Origin: Amycolatopsis sp. NBRC 101858
GTDB taxonomy: Bacteria > Actinomycetota > Actinomycetes > Mycobacteriales > Pseudonocardiaceae
Reading direction: 5' to 3'
NCBI RefSeq assembly: GCF_030269325.1
Contig: NZ_BSTD01000008.1
Span: 1 to 64,000, forward strand
Length of the DNA stretch: 64,000 nucleotides
In this document: positions 41,245 through 48,699 of the stretch, piece after piece
Position numbering within the stretch: the first letter of the stretch is position 1
How the letters are laid out: every line of letters begins with the position of its first letter
The notes under the pieces: generated by a model
What the model was told of the DNA's origin: nothing
What the model saw: the letters and a program-made list of their open reading frames with translations, nothing else
Database searches by the model: none
Made by a program: the position numbers and the translations under genes

Positions 41245-42102
41245 GTGACGTCCTGGAGAGATCGACTCAGCGCCCTCGCCCGCGAACAGCTGCCCGCCGA
41301 GGTCGCGGCGAAGTGGGCCGAGCTGTTCCGGCCGGGCATCCGGCTGGTGCCTGCCGGTTCGGGGCCGTGCGTGGGACGGATCGGCGGCGCTCCGGCCCTG
41401 CCCGAAGGGCTGGCGTGGCCCGAGTGGCCCGGGCGGGGACCGCTCGACTTCCTGGCCGCGGTGGACTGCGCGGCGCTGCCCCGTGAATTCCTGAGCATCC
41501 CGCTGCCCGAGGCGGGCACGCTGCTGTTCTTCTACTTCGACGGGTTCCGCCGGGGCTCCGACGACTCGCCGCTGCTCGAAGACGTCGAGGGCAGCCGGGT
41601 GGTCTTCGTGCCGGCGGGGGTGCCGGTCGTCGAACGGGAGACACCCGGAGGCCTCGAGCCCTATCCGGCCCGGGACCTGTTCGGCGAGGTCGTGGCCACG
41701 GCTCCGGAACGGGAGCACATCCTGCTCGACCAGACCAGGATTGCGAGCGGGGAGTCCCTCGCCGAGGCGGCGGACGGCCCGCCGGACTTCCCGGGCACGG
41801 ACGTGTTCGGCGAACTGGTCGCGACGGCCCGCGGGCGAGGCCGGGAGCATCAGCTCGGCGGGTTCGCCGCACCGGTGCAGGGCGCGGTGGAGAACGAGAT
41901 CGCCGCGGAGGTGCTGGGGGACTACCGGGACCCGCGGCGGGTCGAGGAGGCGGCGCGCTGGGTGCTGCTCGCCCAGATCGACACCGACGACGAAGCCGAC
42001 ATGATCTGGGGCGACGCCGGAATGCTGTACTGGATGATCCGGGCCGACGACCTCGAGGCGAGGCGCTTCGACCGCGCGCGCTGCACGCTGCAGTGCGGAT
42101 AA
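41245..42102 (+). CDS. DUF1963 (YwqG-like) protein
   Basis: The GTG at 41245 sits 6 bases after CACGAT (41233-41238), again without a ribosome site. The 285-residue protein is DUF1963-like: RIGGAPALPEGLAWPEW, LDFLAAVDCAALP, GTLLFFYFDGF, and a C-terminal VLLAQIDTDDEADMIWGDAGMLYWMIR, the usual domain ending (gDaG..y..i). The function of DUF1963 is unknown; bacterial members are cytosolic and often sit in accessory clusters. A nested palindrome just after its stop may terminate it and control the next gene. Confidence 0.85.
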   Translation: MTSWRDRLSALAREQLPAEVAAKWAELFRPGIRLVPAGSGPCVGRIGGAPALPEGLAWPEWPGRGPLDFLAAVDCAALPREFLSIPLPEAGTLLFFYFDGFRRGSDDSPLLEDVEGSRVVFVPAGVPVVERETPGGLEPYPARDLFGEVVATAPEREHILLDQTRIASGESLAEAADGPPDFPGTDVFGELVATARGRGREHQLGGFAAPVQGAVENEIAAEVLGDYRDPRRVEEAARWVLLAQIDTDDEADMIWGDAGMLYWMIRADDLEARRFDRARCTLQCG

Positions 42103-42136
42103 CCGCAGAGAGTCCTTTGCAAAGGAGCCTCTGCGG
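42103..42136 (+). promoter_or_regulatory. Nested palindrome: operator of the HTH gene, possibly also a terminator
   Basis: CCGCAGAG (42103-42110) pairs with CTCTGCGG (42129-42136), and inside it TCCTTTGCAAAGGA (42113-42126) is a perfect 14-bp palindrome. TAGTCT (42139-42144) follows, with the ATG 7 bases later. The inner palindrome resembles sites autoregulated by winged-helix (HTH_20) proteins. Confidence 0.7.
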
Positions 42137-42151
42137 TCTAGTCTGGTCGGC

Positions 42152-42736
42152 ATGACCAGGGATCGCCCGATCGACGCGCGGATGCTCCGGGCGCTGGCCC
42201 ACCCGCTGCGGATGCGCATGATCGAACTGCTGCAGGCGGACGGCCCCGCCACCGCGACCGGGCTGGGGAAGCGCGTCGGCGAAAGCTCCGGGACCACCAG
42301 CTGGCACCTGCGCCTGCTGGCCGAGGCCGGCCTGGTGGAGGAGGACACCGAACGCGGGAACAAGCGCGAACGCTGGTGGCGCTCCGTGCGGAAGACGACC
42401 CGGATGCGGGCCGCCGACTTCATCGGCGACCCGGACCTCGCCGCGCCTCTGGACAGCTACCTGCGGTCCTTGGTCGAGCACCGCTACCAGGCGGAGTCGC
42501 GGTTCATCAGCGAGCTGCCGAGGTGGCTGGAGCAGTGGCACGACAAGGCCGTGTTCAACGACGTGAGGCTGTCCCTCACGCCCGAGGAGGCGGCCGCGAT
42601 GAGTGCCGACGTCGAGGCGGTGGTCGACCGCTACCGCCGGGAAGCGCGCCCGGGCGACCACAACGTGATGGCGCACTGGTCGGCGTTCCCGTGGCAGGCA
42701 CAACCCGAGGAACCCGGCACATCGAAGTCCGACTGA
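42152..42736 (+). CDS. ArsR-like winged-helix (HTH_20) regulator
   Basis: The 194-residue protein starts 7 bases after TAGTCT with no ribosome site. Residues about 8-90 are an ArsR/HTH_20 domain: RMLRALAHPLRMRMIELLQA, ATATGLGKRVGESSGTTSWH, LRLLAEAGLVEEDTERGN. The C-terminal half is helical (YRSLVEHRYQ-like, VDRYRREARPGD) and may bind a ligand or mediate dimerisation; there are no metal-binding Cys clusters. The nested palindrome over its promoter implies autorepression. A 62-residue basic protein gene follows 11 bp later. Confidence 0.88.
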   Translation: MTRDRPIDARMLRALAHPLRMRMIELLQADGPATATGLGKRVGESSGTTSWHLRLLAEAGLVEEDTERGNKRERWWRSVRKTTRMRAADFIGDPDLAAPLDSYLRSLVEHRYQAESRFISELPRWLEQWHDKAVFNDVRLSLTPEEAAAMSADVEAVVDRYRREARPGDHNVMAHWSAFPWQAQPEEPGTSKSD

Positions 42737-42747
42737 GGGGGACGAAC

Positions 42748-42936
42748 GTGGTGCATTTCTTGATGGCGGAAGCCGTGGTCCGCGAACGCGAGAGCGAGTT
42801 GAGACGGGCGTCGGCCCGAGTCAGCCGCCCTCAGCGAGAGGGAACGCGACGGCAGCGCTTGGGCTGGCTCCTGGTCGAAGCGGGCTTGAGACTGGCGGCG
42901 ACCCGAGACCGGCCGCGCCCCTGTCGCGCCGCCTGA
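42748..42936 (+). CDS. Small basic protein, 62 aa, cotranscribed with the HTH gene
   Basis: Consecutive GTG codons at 42748 and 42751 follow GAGGGGGAC, a good ribosome site. The product is Arg-rich: VVHFLMAEAVVRERESELRR, PQREGTRRQRLGWLLVEAGL and a short tail. It has one amphipathic helix and no membrane segment. It lies 11 bp after the regulator and ends before a strong bidirectional terminator, so it is likely in the same operon. I recognise no family. The evidence is ribosome site, position and composition. Confidence 0.55.
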   Translation: MVHFLMAEAVVRERESELRRASARVSRPQREGTRRQRLGWLLVEAGLRLAATRDRPRPCRAA

Positions 42937-42940
42937 ACGA

Positions 42941-42972
42941 CGAAAGGCCGCCTCCAAAGAGGCGGCCTTTCG
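42941..42972. terminator. Bidirectional terminator between the small protein and tex
   Basis: CGAAAGGCCGCCTC (42941-42954) pairs with 42959-42972 around CAAA. It serves both converging transcripts. Confidence 0.9.
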
Positions 42973-42979
42973 CGTTGGC

Positions 42980-45364
42980 CTACTTGCCGAACCCGGCCCG
43001 CCGCAAGGCATCTGCCATCGAACCGCTGCCGCCCGAGCCGGAACCCGAGCTGCCACCCCGGCCACCACCGGAGCCGCCGCGCTGACCGCCGCCGGAACCA
43101 CCCCGGCGCTGACCGCCACCGCCGCCCTGCGCACCCCGGTCACGACCGCCGCCACCGCCGCCTCGGGAAGACGAAGCAGCACCCGGCTCGTCGTCCAATC
43201 GCAGCGTCAGCGAAATCCGCTTCCGCGGCACATCGACGTCCAGCACCTTCACCTTCACGATGTCCCCGGGCTTCACGACCTCCCGCGGATCCTTCACGAA
43301 GTTCTTCGACAGAGCCGAAACGTGCGCGAGCCCGTCCTGGTGCACACCCACATCGATGAACGCCCCGAACGCCGCCACGTTCGTGACCACGCCCTCCAGG
43401 CGCATCCCCGGCTTCAAGTCGCCGATCTTGTCCACGCCCTCCGCGAACGTCGCCGTCTTGAAGGCCGGGCGGGGGTCGCGGCCCGGCTTGTCCAGCTCGG
43501 CCAGGATGTCCGTCACCGTCGGGAGACCGAACGTCTCGTCCACGAACTCCGCCGGCCGCAGCGAAGACAGCGTCCGCGTGTTGCCGATCAGCGACCGCAG
43601 GTCCGTGCCCGTCTTCGTCAGGATCCGCCGGACCACCGGGTACGCCTCCGGGTGCACCGACGACGAGTCGAGCGGGTCGTCGCCGTCCGGGATGCGCAGG
43701 AAGCCCGCGCACTGCTCGAACGCCTTGGGCCCGAGCCGCGCGACCTCCTTCAGCGCCGTCCGGGAGCGGAACGGCCCGTTCGTGTCGCGGTGGGAGACGA
43801 TGTTCTCCGCCAGCCCCGTCGTGATGCCCGAGACGCGGGTCAGCAGCGGTGCGGACGCCGTGTTGACGTCGACGCCGACCGCGTTCACGCAGTCCTCGAC
43901 CACCGCGTCGAGCGAGCGCGACAGCGAAACCTCGGACAGGTCGTGCTGGTACTGCCCGACACCGATCGACTTCGGGTCGATCTTCACCAGCTCGGCCAGC
44001 GGGTCCTGCAGCCGCCGCGCGATCGAGACCGCGCCGCGCAGCGAGACGTCCATGCCCGGCAGCTCGGCCGAAGCGAACGCCGACGCCGAGTACACCGACG
44101 CGCCGGCCTCCGACACGACCGCCTTCGTCAGCTTCAGCTCGGGGTGCTTCTTGATCAGCTCCTGGGCGAGCTTGTCCGTCTCGCGCGACGCCGTGCCGTT
44201 GCCGATCGAGATCAGGTCGACCTGGTGCCGCGCCGACAGCGCCGCCAGCTCGGCGATCGACTGGTCCCACTTGTTCGCGGGCTGGTGCGGGTAGATGACG
44301 TGGGTGTCGACGACCTTGCCGGTCGCGTCCACGACCGCCACCTTGACGCCGGTGCGGAAGCCCGGGTCGAGGCCCATCGTGGCGCGGGTGCCGGCCGGCG
44401 CGGCCAGCAGCAGGTCGCGCAGGTTGGCCGCGAAGACGCGCACGGCGTCGTCCTCGGCGGCCTGGCGCAGCCGCATCCGCAGGTCGATGCCCAGGTGCAG
44501 GAGGATCTTGGTGCGCCACGCCCAGCGCACGGTGTCACCGAGCCACTTGTCGCCCGGCCGGCCCTGCTGCGTGATGCCGAACTTCGCGGCGATGCGCGAC
44601 TCGTAGTCGGTCGGGCCGACCTGCGGCTCGTCGGTGGGCTCGTCCGGCGACATCGTGAGGTCGAGGACCTCCTCCTTCTCGCCGCGCAGCATCGCGAGGA
44701 TCCGGTGCGAGGGGAGCTTGGTGTAGGGCTCGGAGAAGTCGAAGTAGTCGGAGAACTTCGCCCCTTCGTCCTCCTTGCCCGAGCGGACCTTGGCGACCAG
44801 GTGGCCCTGGCCCCACATCTTCTCGCGCAGGTCACCGATGAGGTCGGCGTCCTCGGCGAAGCGCTCGACGAGGATCGAACGGGCGCCGTCGAGCGCCGCC
44901 TGCGCGTCCGCGACGCCCTTGTCCGCGTCGACGAACACCGCCGCCGCGGCTTGCGGGTCCGTGTTCGGGTCGTTGAGCAGGCCGTCGGCCAGCGGCTCGA
45001 GCCCCGCTTCACGCGCGATCATGGCCTTCGTGCGGCGCTTCGGCTTGTAGGGGAGGTAGATGTCCTCCAGCCGCGACTTCGTGTCCGCGGCGAGGATCGA
45101 CGCCTCGAGGGCTTCGTCGAGCTTGCCCTGGCTGCGGATGGATTCGAGCACCGCGAGCCGCCGCTCGTCGAGTTCCCGCAGGTAGCGCAGCCGCTCTTCG
45201 AGCGTGCGCAGCTGCGCGTCGTCGAGCATGCCGGTGACTTCCTTGCGGTACCGCGCGATGAACGGGACGGTCGAACCGCCGTCGAGCAGCTCGACGGTGG
45301 CCTTGACCTGTCCTTCGCGCACGCCCAGTTCTTCGGCGATCCTCTGCTCGACCGACACGCTCAC
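42980..45364 (-). CDS. tex: Tex-family RNA-binding transcription accessory protein
   Basis: The 794-residue protein begins at a GTG (VSVSVEQRIAEELGVREGQV). It follows the Tex plan: N-terminal helical domain (VPFIARYRKEVTGMLDDAQL, about 33-52), YqgF/RNase H-like domain (about 320-450, GLDPGFRTGVKVAVVDATGK), helix-hairpin-helix segments (about 490-570, NTASAPLLTRVSGI), and an S1 RNA-binding domain (about 645-720, GMRLEGVVTNVAAFGAFIDVG). A Gly/Arg/Ser-rich tail (about 730-794) is an actinobacterial extension. Tex associates with RNA polymerase and nucleic acid and affects transcription and stress tolerance. It diverges from the chitinase gene. Confidence 0.95.
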   Translation of the reverse strand: MSVSVEQRIAEELGVREGQVKATVELLDGGSTVPFIARYRKEVTGMLDDAQLRTLEERLRYLRELDERRLAVLESIRSQGKLDEALEASILAADTKSRLEDIYLPYKPKRRTKAMIAREAGLEPLADGLLNDPNTDPQAAAAVFVDADKGVADAQAALDGARSILVERFAEDADLIGDLREKMWGQGHLVAKVRSGKEDEGAKFSDYFDFSEPYTKLPSHRILAMLRGEKEEVLDLTMSPDEPTDEPQVGPTDYESRIAAKFGITQQGRPGDKWLGDTVRWAWRTKILLHLGIDLRMRLRQAAEDDAVRVFAANLRDLLLAAPAGTRATMGLDPGFRTGVKVAVVDATGKVVDTHVIYPHQPANKWDQSIAELAALSARHQVDLISIGNGTASRETDKLAQELIKKHPELKLTKAVVSEAGASVYSASAFASAELPGMDVSLRGAVSIARRLQDPLAELVKIDPKSIGVGQYQHDLSEVSLSRSLDAVVEDCVNAVGVDVNTASAPLLTRVSGITTGLAENIVSHRDTNGPFRSRTALKEVARLGPKAFEQCAGFLRIPDGDDPLDSSSVHPEAYPVVRRILTKTGTDLRSLIGNTRTLSSLRPAEFVDETFGLPTVTDILAELDKPGRDPRPAFKTATFAEGVDKIGDLKPGMRLEGVVTNVAAFGAFIDVGVHQDGLAHVSALSKNFVKDPREVVKPGDIVKVKVLDVDVPRKRISLTLRLDDEPGAASSSRGGGGGGRDRGAQGGGGGQRRGGSGGGQRGGSGGGRGGSSGSGSGGSGSMADALRRAGFGK

Positions 45365-45443
45365 TGCAACACGCTCCTGCTTCGCCTGGTTCCGATCGTC
45401 TCATTCTGCCGTTTCCGCCACCCCGACTTTCGGATGGGGCTCC

Positions 45444-45470
45444 TTGACAATCAGATTGGTCTAGTCCATT
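45444..45470 (+). promoter_or_regulatory. DasR-type (dre) site in the chitinase promoter
   Basis: ATTGGTCTAGTCCATT (45455-45470) differs by one base from the TGGTCTAGACCA core bound by the N-acetylglucosamine regulator DasR. It lies directly after TTGACA (45444-45449), a consensus -35, so it covers the -35/-10 spacer. The chitinase start is at 45509. Confidence 0.7.
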
Positions 45471-45508
45471 TTGTGGTGACCTGCCTCACGACCAGTGGAG
45501 GTCGCCCC

Positions 45509-46984
45509 GTGGTCCCCAAAGCCCGTCTGGCCCTGCTATCGTTACTTTCCGCGGTCGCGCTGTGTCTCGGCGTGACATTCGTCCTCGCCGGGAGCGCCTC
45601 GGCGGCCAACATCCTCGCCAACCCCGGCTTCGAAGCCGGCACCTCGGGCTGGACGTGCACGTCCACGCCGACCGCGGTGAGCACCCCGGTCCACAGCGGC
45701 AGCCGCGCGCTGAACGTGACGCCGACGTCGTCGGACAACGCGCAGTGCTCGCAGACCCTCACCGTCTCGGCGAACACGGCGTACAAGCTCTCGGCCTGGG
45801 TCCAGGGCAGCTACGTCTACCTGGGCGTTTCCGGTTCGGCGACGACCAGCACGTGGACGCCGGGCACCAGCGGCTACTCGCAGCTTTCGCTGAGCTTCAC
45901 GACCGGTTCGAGCACGTCGCTGACGGTGTACCTGCACGGCTGGTACGGCCAGCCGACGTACTACGCCGACGACGTCAGCCTCGACGGCCCGGGCACCCCG
46001 CCGCCGACGACGCCGACCACCCCCACCACGCCGACGACGCCGCCCACCACGACCACCCCGCCGACGACGACCACGCCGCCGCCGACCCAGGGTGACCTGC
46101 CGAAGCACGTCCTGACCGGCTACTGGCAGAACTTCTACAACGGCGCCAAGGCGCTGAAGCTGGCCGACGTCCCGACGAAGTACAACATCATCGCGGTGTC
46201 GTTCGCGGACGCGACGGGCACGCCGGGCGCGGTGAGCTTCACGCTCGACTCGGGCCTGTCCTCGCAGCTCGGCGGCTACACGGACGCGCAGTTCAAGGCG
46301 GACATCAAGACGGTCCAGGCGCGCGGCCAGCGGGTCATCATCTCGGTCGGCGGCCAGAACGGCACGATCAGCGTGAGCGACTCGTCGTCGGCGAACAACT
46401 TCGCGAACAGCATCAAGTCGCTGATCTCGAACTACGGCTTCGACGGCGTCGACATCGACCTCGAGAACGGCATCAACGCGACGTACATGGGCCAAGCGCT
46501 GCGCAGCATCTACAACGGCGGCGGCAAGGTCATCACGATGGCGCCGCAGACGATCGACATGCAGTCCACCCAGGGTGGCTACTTCCAGCTGGCGCTGGGC
46601 ATCAAGGACATCCTGACGGTCGTCAACATGCAGTACTACAACTCCGGCACGATGCTGGGCTGCAACGGCAGCGTGTACGCCCAGGGCACGGTCGACTTCC
46701 TGACGGCGCTGGCCTGCATCCAGCTCCAGGGCGGCCTGCGGGCGGACCAGGTGGGCCTGGGCCTCCCGGCGTCGTCCCAGGCGGCAGGCGGCGGCTACCA
46801 GGCCCCGGCTAACACGGTGTCGGCGCTGAACTGCCTGGCTCGCGGTACGTCGTGCGGCTCGTTCAAGCCGTCGACGACGTACCCGACGATCCGCGGCGCG
46901 ATGACGTGGTCGATCAACTGGGACGCGTCGAACGGGTACGCGTTCGCCAACACGGTGTCGGCCGGGCTCGCGGGCCTGCCGTAA
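45509..46984 (+). CDS. GH18 chitinase with N-terminal carbohydrate-binding module, secreted
   Basis: The GTG at 45509 follows GGAGG and gives a 491-residue protein. A Sec signal (about 1-31) leads to a CBM4/9- or CBM16-like beta-sandwich (about 33-160, ILANPGFEAGTSGWTCTST), a Pro/Thr linker (about 160-190), and a GH18 barrel (about 195-490) with GYWQNFYNGA, RVIISVGGQNG and the catalytic FDGVDIDLE (DxxDxDxE, Glu about 320), ending with GAMTWSINWD. It hydrolyses chitin and yields GlcNAc oligomers. The DasR-like site in its promoter fits induction by those products. Confidence 0.93.
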   Translation: MVPKARLALLSLLSAVALCLGVTFVLAGSASAANILANPGFEAGTSGWTCTSTPTAVSTPVHSGSRALNVTPTSSDNAQCSQTLTVSANTAYKLSAWVQGSYVYLGVSGSATTSTWTPGTSGYSQLSLSFTTGSSTSLTVYLHGWYGQPTYYADDVSLDGPGTPPPTTPTTPTTPTTPPTTTTPPTTTTPPPTQGDLPKHVLTGYWQNFYNGAKALKLADVPTKYNIIAVSFADATGTPGAVSFTLDSGLSSQLGGYTDAQFKADIKTVQARGQRVIISVGGQNGTISVSDSSSANNFANSIKSLISNYGFDGVDIDLENGINATYMGQALRSIYNGGGKVITMAPQTIDMQSTQGGYFQLALGIKDILTVVNMQYYNSGTMLGCNGSVYAQGTVDFLTALACIQLQGGLRADQVGLGLPASSQAAGGGYQAPANTVSALNCLARGTSCGSFKPSTTYPTIRGAMTWSINWDASNGYAFANTVSAGLAGLP

Positions 46985-46993
46985 CCGTCCGCT

Positions 46994-47034
46994 GAAAGGC
47001 CCCTCCCTGGCGCGCGGTCCGGGAGGGGCCTTTC
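46994..47034. terminator. Bidirectional terminator between chitinase and GMC oxidoreductase
   Basis: GAAAGGCCCCTCCC (46994-47007) pairs with 47021-47034 around a 13-base loop. Confidence 0.85.
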
Positions 47035-47037
47035 AGG

Positions 47038-48699
47038 TCAGGGGAGCGGCGTGATCGGCAACCGCAGGGCTCCCGGTGCGTCGGCCGGTACCACCGGGCG
47101 AACCGGCGCCACCGCCGCCACCCGCTGGTACGGCGAGCCCAGCTCGGGCCGCGGGTCCGCCTCGCCCCGGTTCGGCCAGAACGCCATCGCTCGCTCCGCC
47201 TGCGCCGTGATCGTCAGCGACGGGTTCACCCCCAGGTTCGCCGAGATCGCCGACCCGTCCACCACGTGCAGTCCCGGGTACCCGTACACCCGCTGATACG
47301 GATCCACGACCCCGGTGGAAGCCGAGTCGCCGATTGCGCAGCCGCCGATGAAGTGGCCCGTGATCGGGATGTTCGCCATGTCCGTCCACGCGCCCTGGGG
47401 CAACCCGCCGATCTTCGCGGCCACCCGGCGCGTCACCTCGTGGCCCGCCGGGATCCACGACGGCGACGGCTGTCCCGCTCCCTGGCGCGTCGTCATCCGG
47501 CGGCCGAACAGCCCCCGCTTCGTGTACGTCGTCACCGAATTGTCGAGCGTTTGCATCACCAGCAGCCCGATCATCCGCTCCGACCAGTGCCGCGGGTTGT
47601 GGATCCGCGCCAGCTGCCGACGCTGACGCCACAGCTCCCGCAGCCCCAGCACCCAGCGCCGGCGGCCCGTCTCCCCGTCCACCAGCACCGTCGCCAGCAG
47701 GCCCATCACGTTGCTGCCGCGCCCGTACCGCACCGGCTCCACGTGCGTCACCTCGTCCGGGTGGATCGACGACGTGATCGCGACACCGCGCGTGTAGTCC
47801 GTGTCCGGGCGCAGCGACCGCGCCGCCAGTACGGCTTCGGAGTTCGTGCGGGCCAGCAGCCCCAGCCGGGGTGACAGCGACGGCAGCGTCCCGGTGTCGC
47901 GCATCCGGTGCAGCAACCGTTGCGTTCCCAAGGCGGCCGCGGAGAACACCACCTGTGACGCCGTGAACGTCCGGCGGGAACGGCGGCCGGTCCGGCGCGT
48001 CTCGACCGCGTAGCCGCCGGAAATCGGGCGCACCGAAACCGCCGTCGTCAGGGGGTGCACGACCGCACCCGCCTTCTCCGCCAGGTACAGGTAGTTCTTC
48101 ACGGTCGTGTTCTTCGCCCCGACCCGGCAGCCGGTCATGCACTCGCCGCACAAGGTGCACGAGGAGCGCGTGGGTCCCGCGCCGCCGAAGAACGGGTCTG
48201 CCCCGGACTGTCCGAAGTAGACACCGACCGGCGTGCGGCGGTACGTGTGGCCGATGCCCATGTCCTCGGCCACGTCCTTCAAAACGCGGTCCGCGGCCGT
48301 CGTCGCCGGGTTCTCGACCACGCCCAGCATCCGCTTCGCCTGGTCGTAGTACGGCGCCAGCTCGTCCTTCCAGTCCGTGATGTGCGCCCACTGGGGATCG
48401 GCGTAGAACTTGTCCGGCGGCTCGTACAGCGTGTTCGCGTACACCAGCGAACCGCCGCCGACGCCGGAGCCGCTCATCACGAACGTGTTCTTCAGCAGCG
48501 TCAGCCGCTGGATGCCGAAACAGCCCAGCGCGGGCGCCCACAGGTACTTCCGCAGCCGCCACGACGTCTTCGCGAACTCGTCGTCGGCGAACCGGCGGCC
48601 GGTCTCCAGCACGCCGACGCGGTAGCCCTTCTCGGTCAGCCGCAACGCCGTGACGCTCCCGCCGAAGCCCGAACCGATCACCAGGACGTCGTAGTCCAT
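47038..48699 (-). CDS. GMC-family oxidoreductase (cholesterol oxidase-like)
   Basis: The ATG at 48699 overlaps the stop of the upstream monooxygenase gene (TGATG). The 553-residue flavoprotein starts with a dinucleotide fold (DYDVLVIGSGFGGSVTALRL, about 2-21), then SGSGVGGGSLVYANTLYEPP, a Cys cluster CTLCGECMTGCRVGAKNT (about 182-199), and the GMC C-terminus (ITGHFIGGCAIG, GYPGLHVVDGSAISANLGVN), in which the His and Asn are catalytic. The Cys-rich insertion marks the cholesterol-oxidase-like subgroup with a possible metal site. It probably oxidises a sterol or terpenoid alcohol, working with the co-translated Baeyer-Villiger enzyme. Confidence 0.88.
   Translation of the reverse strand: MDYDVLVIGSGFGGSVTALRLTEKGYRVGVLETGRRFADDEFAKTSWRLRKYLWAPALGCFGIQRLTLLKNTFVMSGSGVGGGSLVYANTLYEPPDKFYADPQWAHITDWKDELAPYYDQAKRMLGVVENPATTAADRVLKDVAEDMGIGHTYRRTPVGVYFGQSGADPFFGGAGPTRSSCTLCGECMTGCRVGAKNTTVKNYLYLAEKAGAVVHPLTTAVSVRPISGGYAVETRRTGRRSRRTFTASQVVFSAAALGTQRLLHRMRDTGTLPSLSPRLGLLARTNSEAVLAARSLRPDTDYTRGVAITSSIHPDEVTHVEPVRYGRGSNVMGLLATVLVDGETGRRRWVLGLRELWRQRRQLARIHNPRHWSERMIGLLVMQTLDNSVTTYTKRGLFGRRMTTRQGAGQPSPSWIPAGHEVTRRVAAKIGGLPQGAWTDMANIPITGHFIGGCAIGDSASTGVVDPYQRVYGYPGLHVVDGSAISANLGVNPSLTITAQAERAMAFWPNRGEADPRPELGSPYQRVAAVAPVRPVVPADAPGALRLPITPLP

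Noticed and set aside
43322..45508. Long upstream extension of the chitinase frame
   Set aside because: It is antisense to tex; the signal peptide and ribosome site place the chitinase start at 45509.
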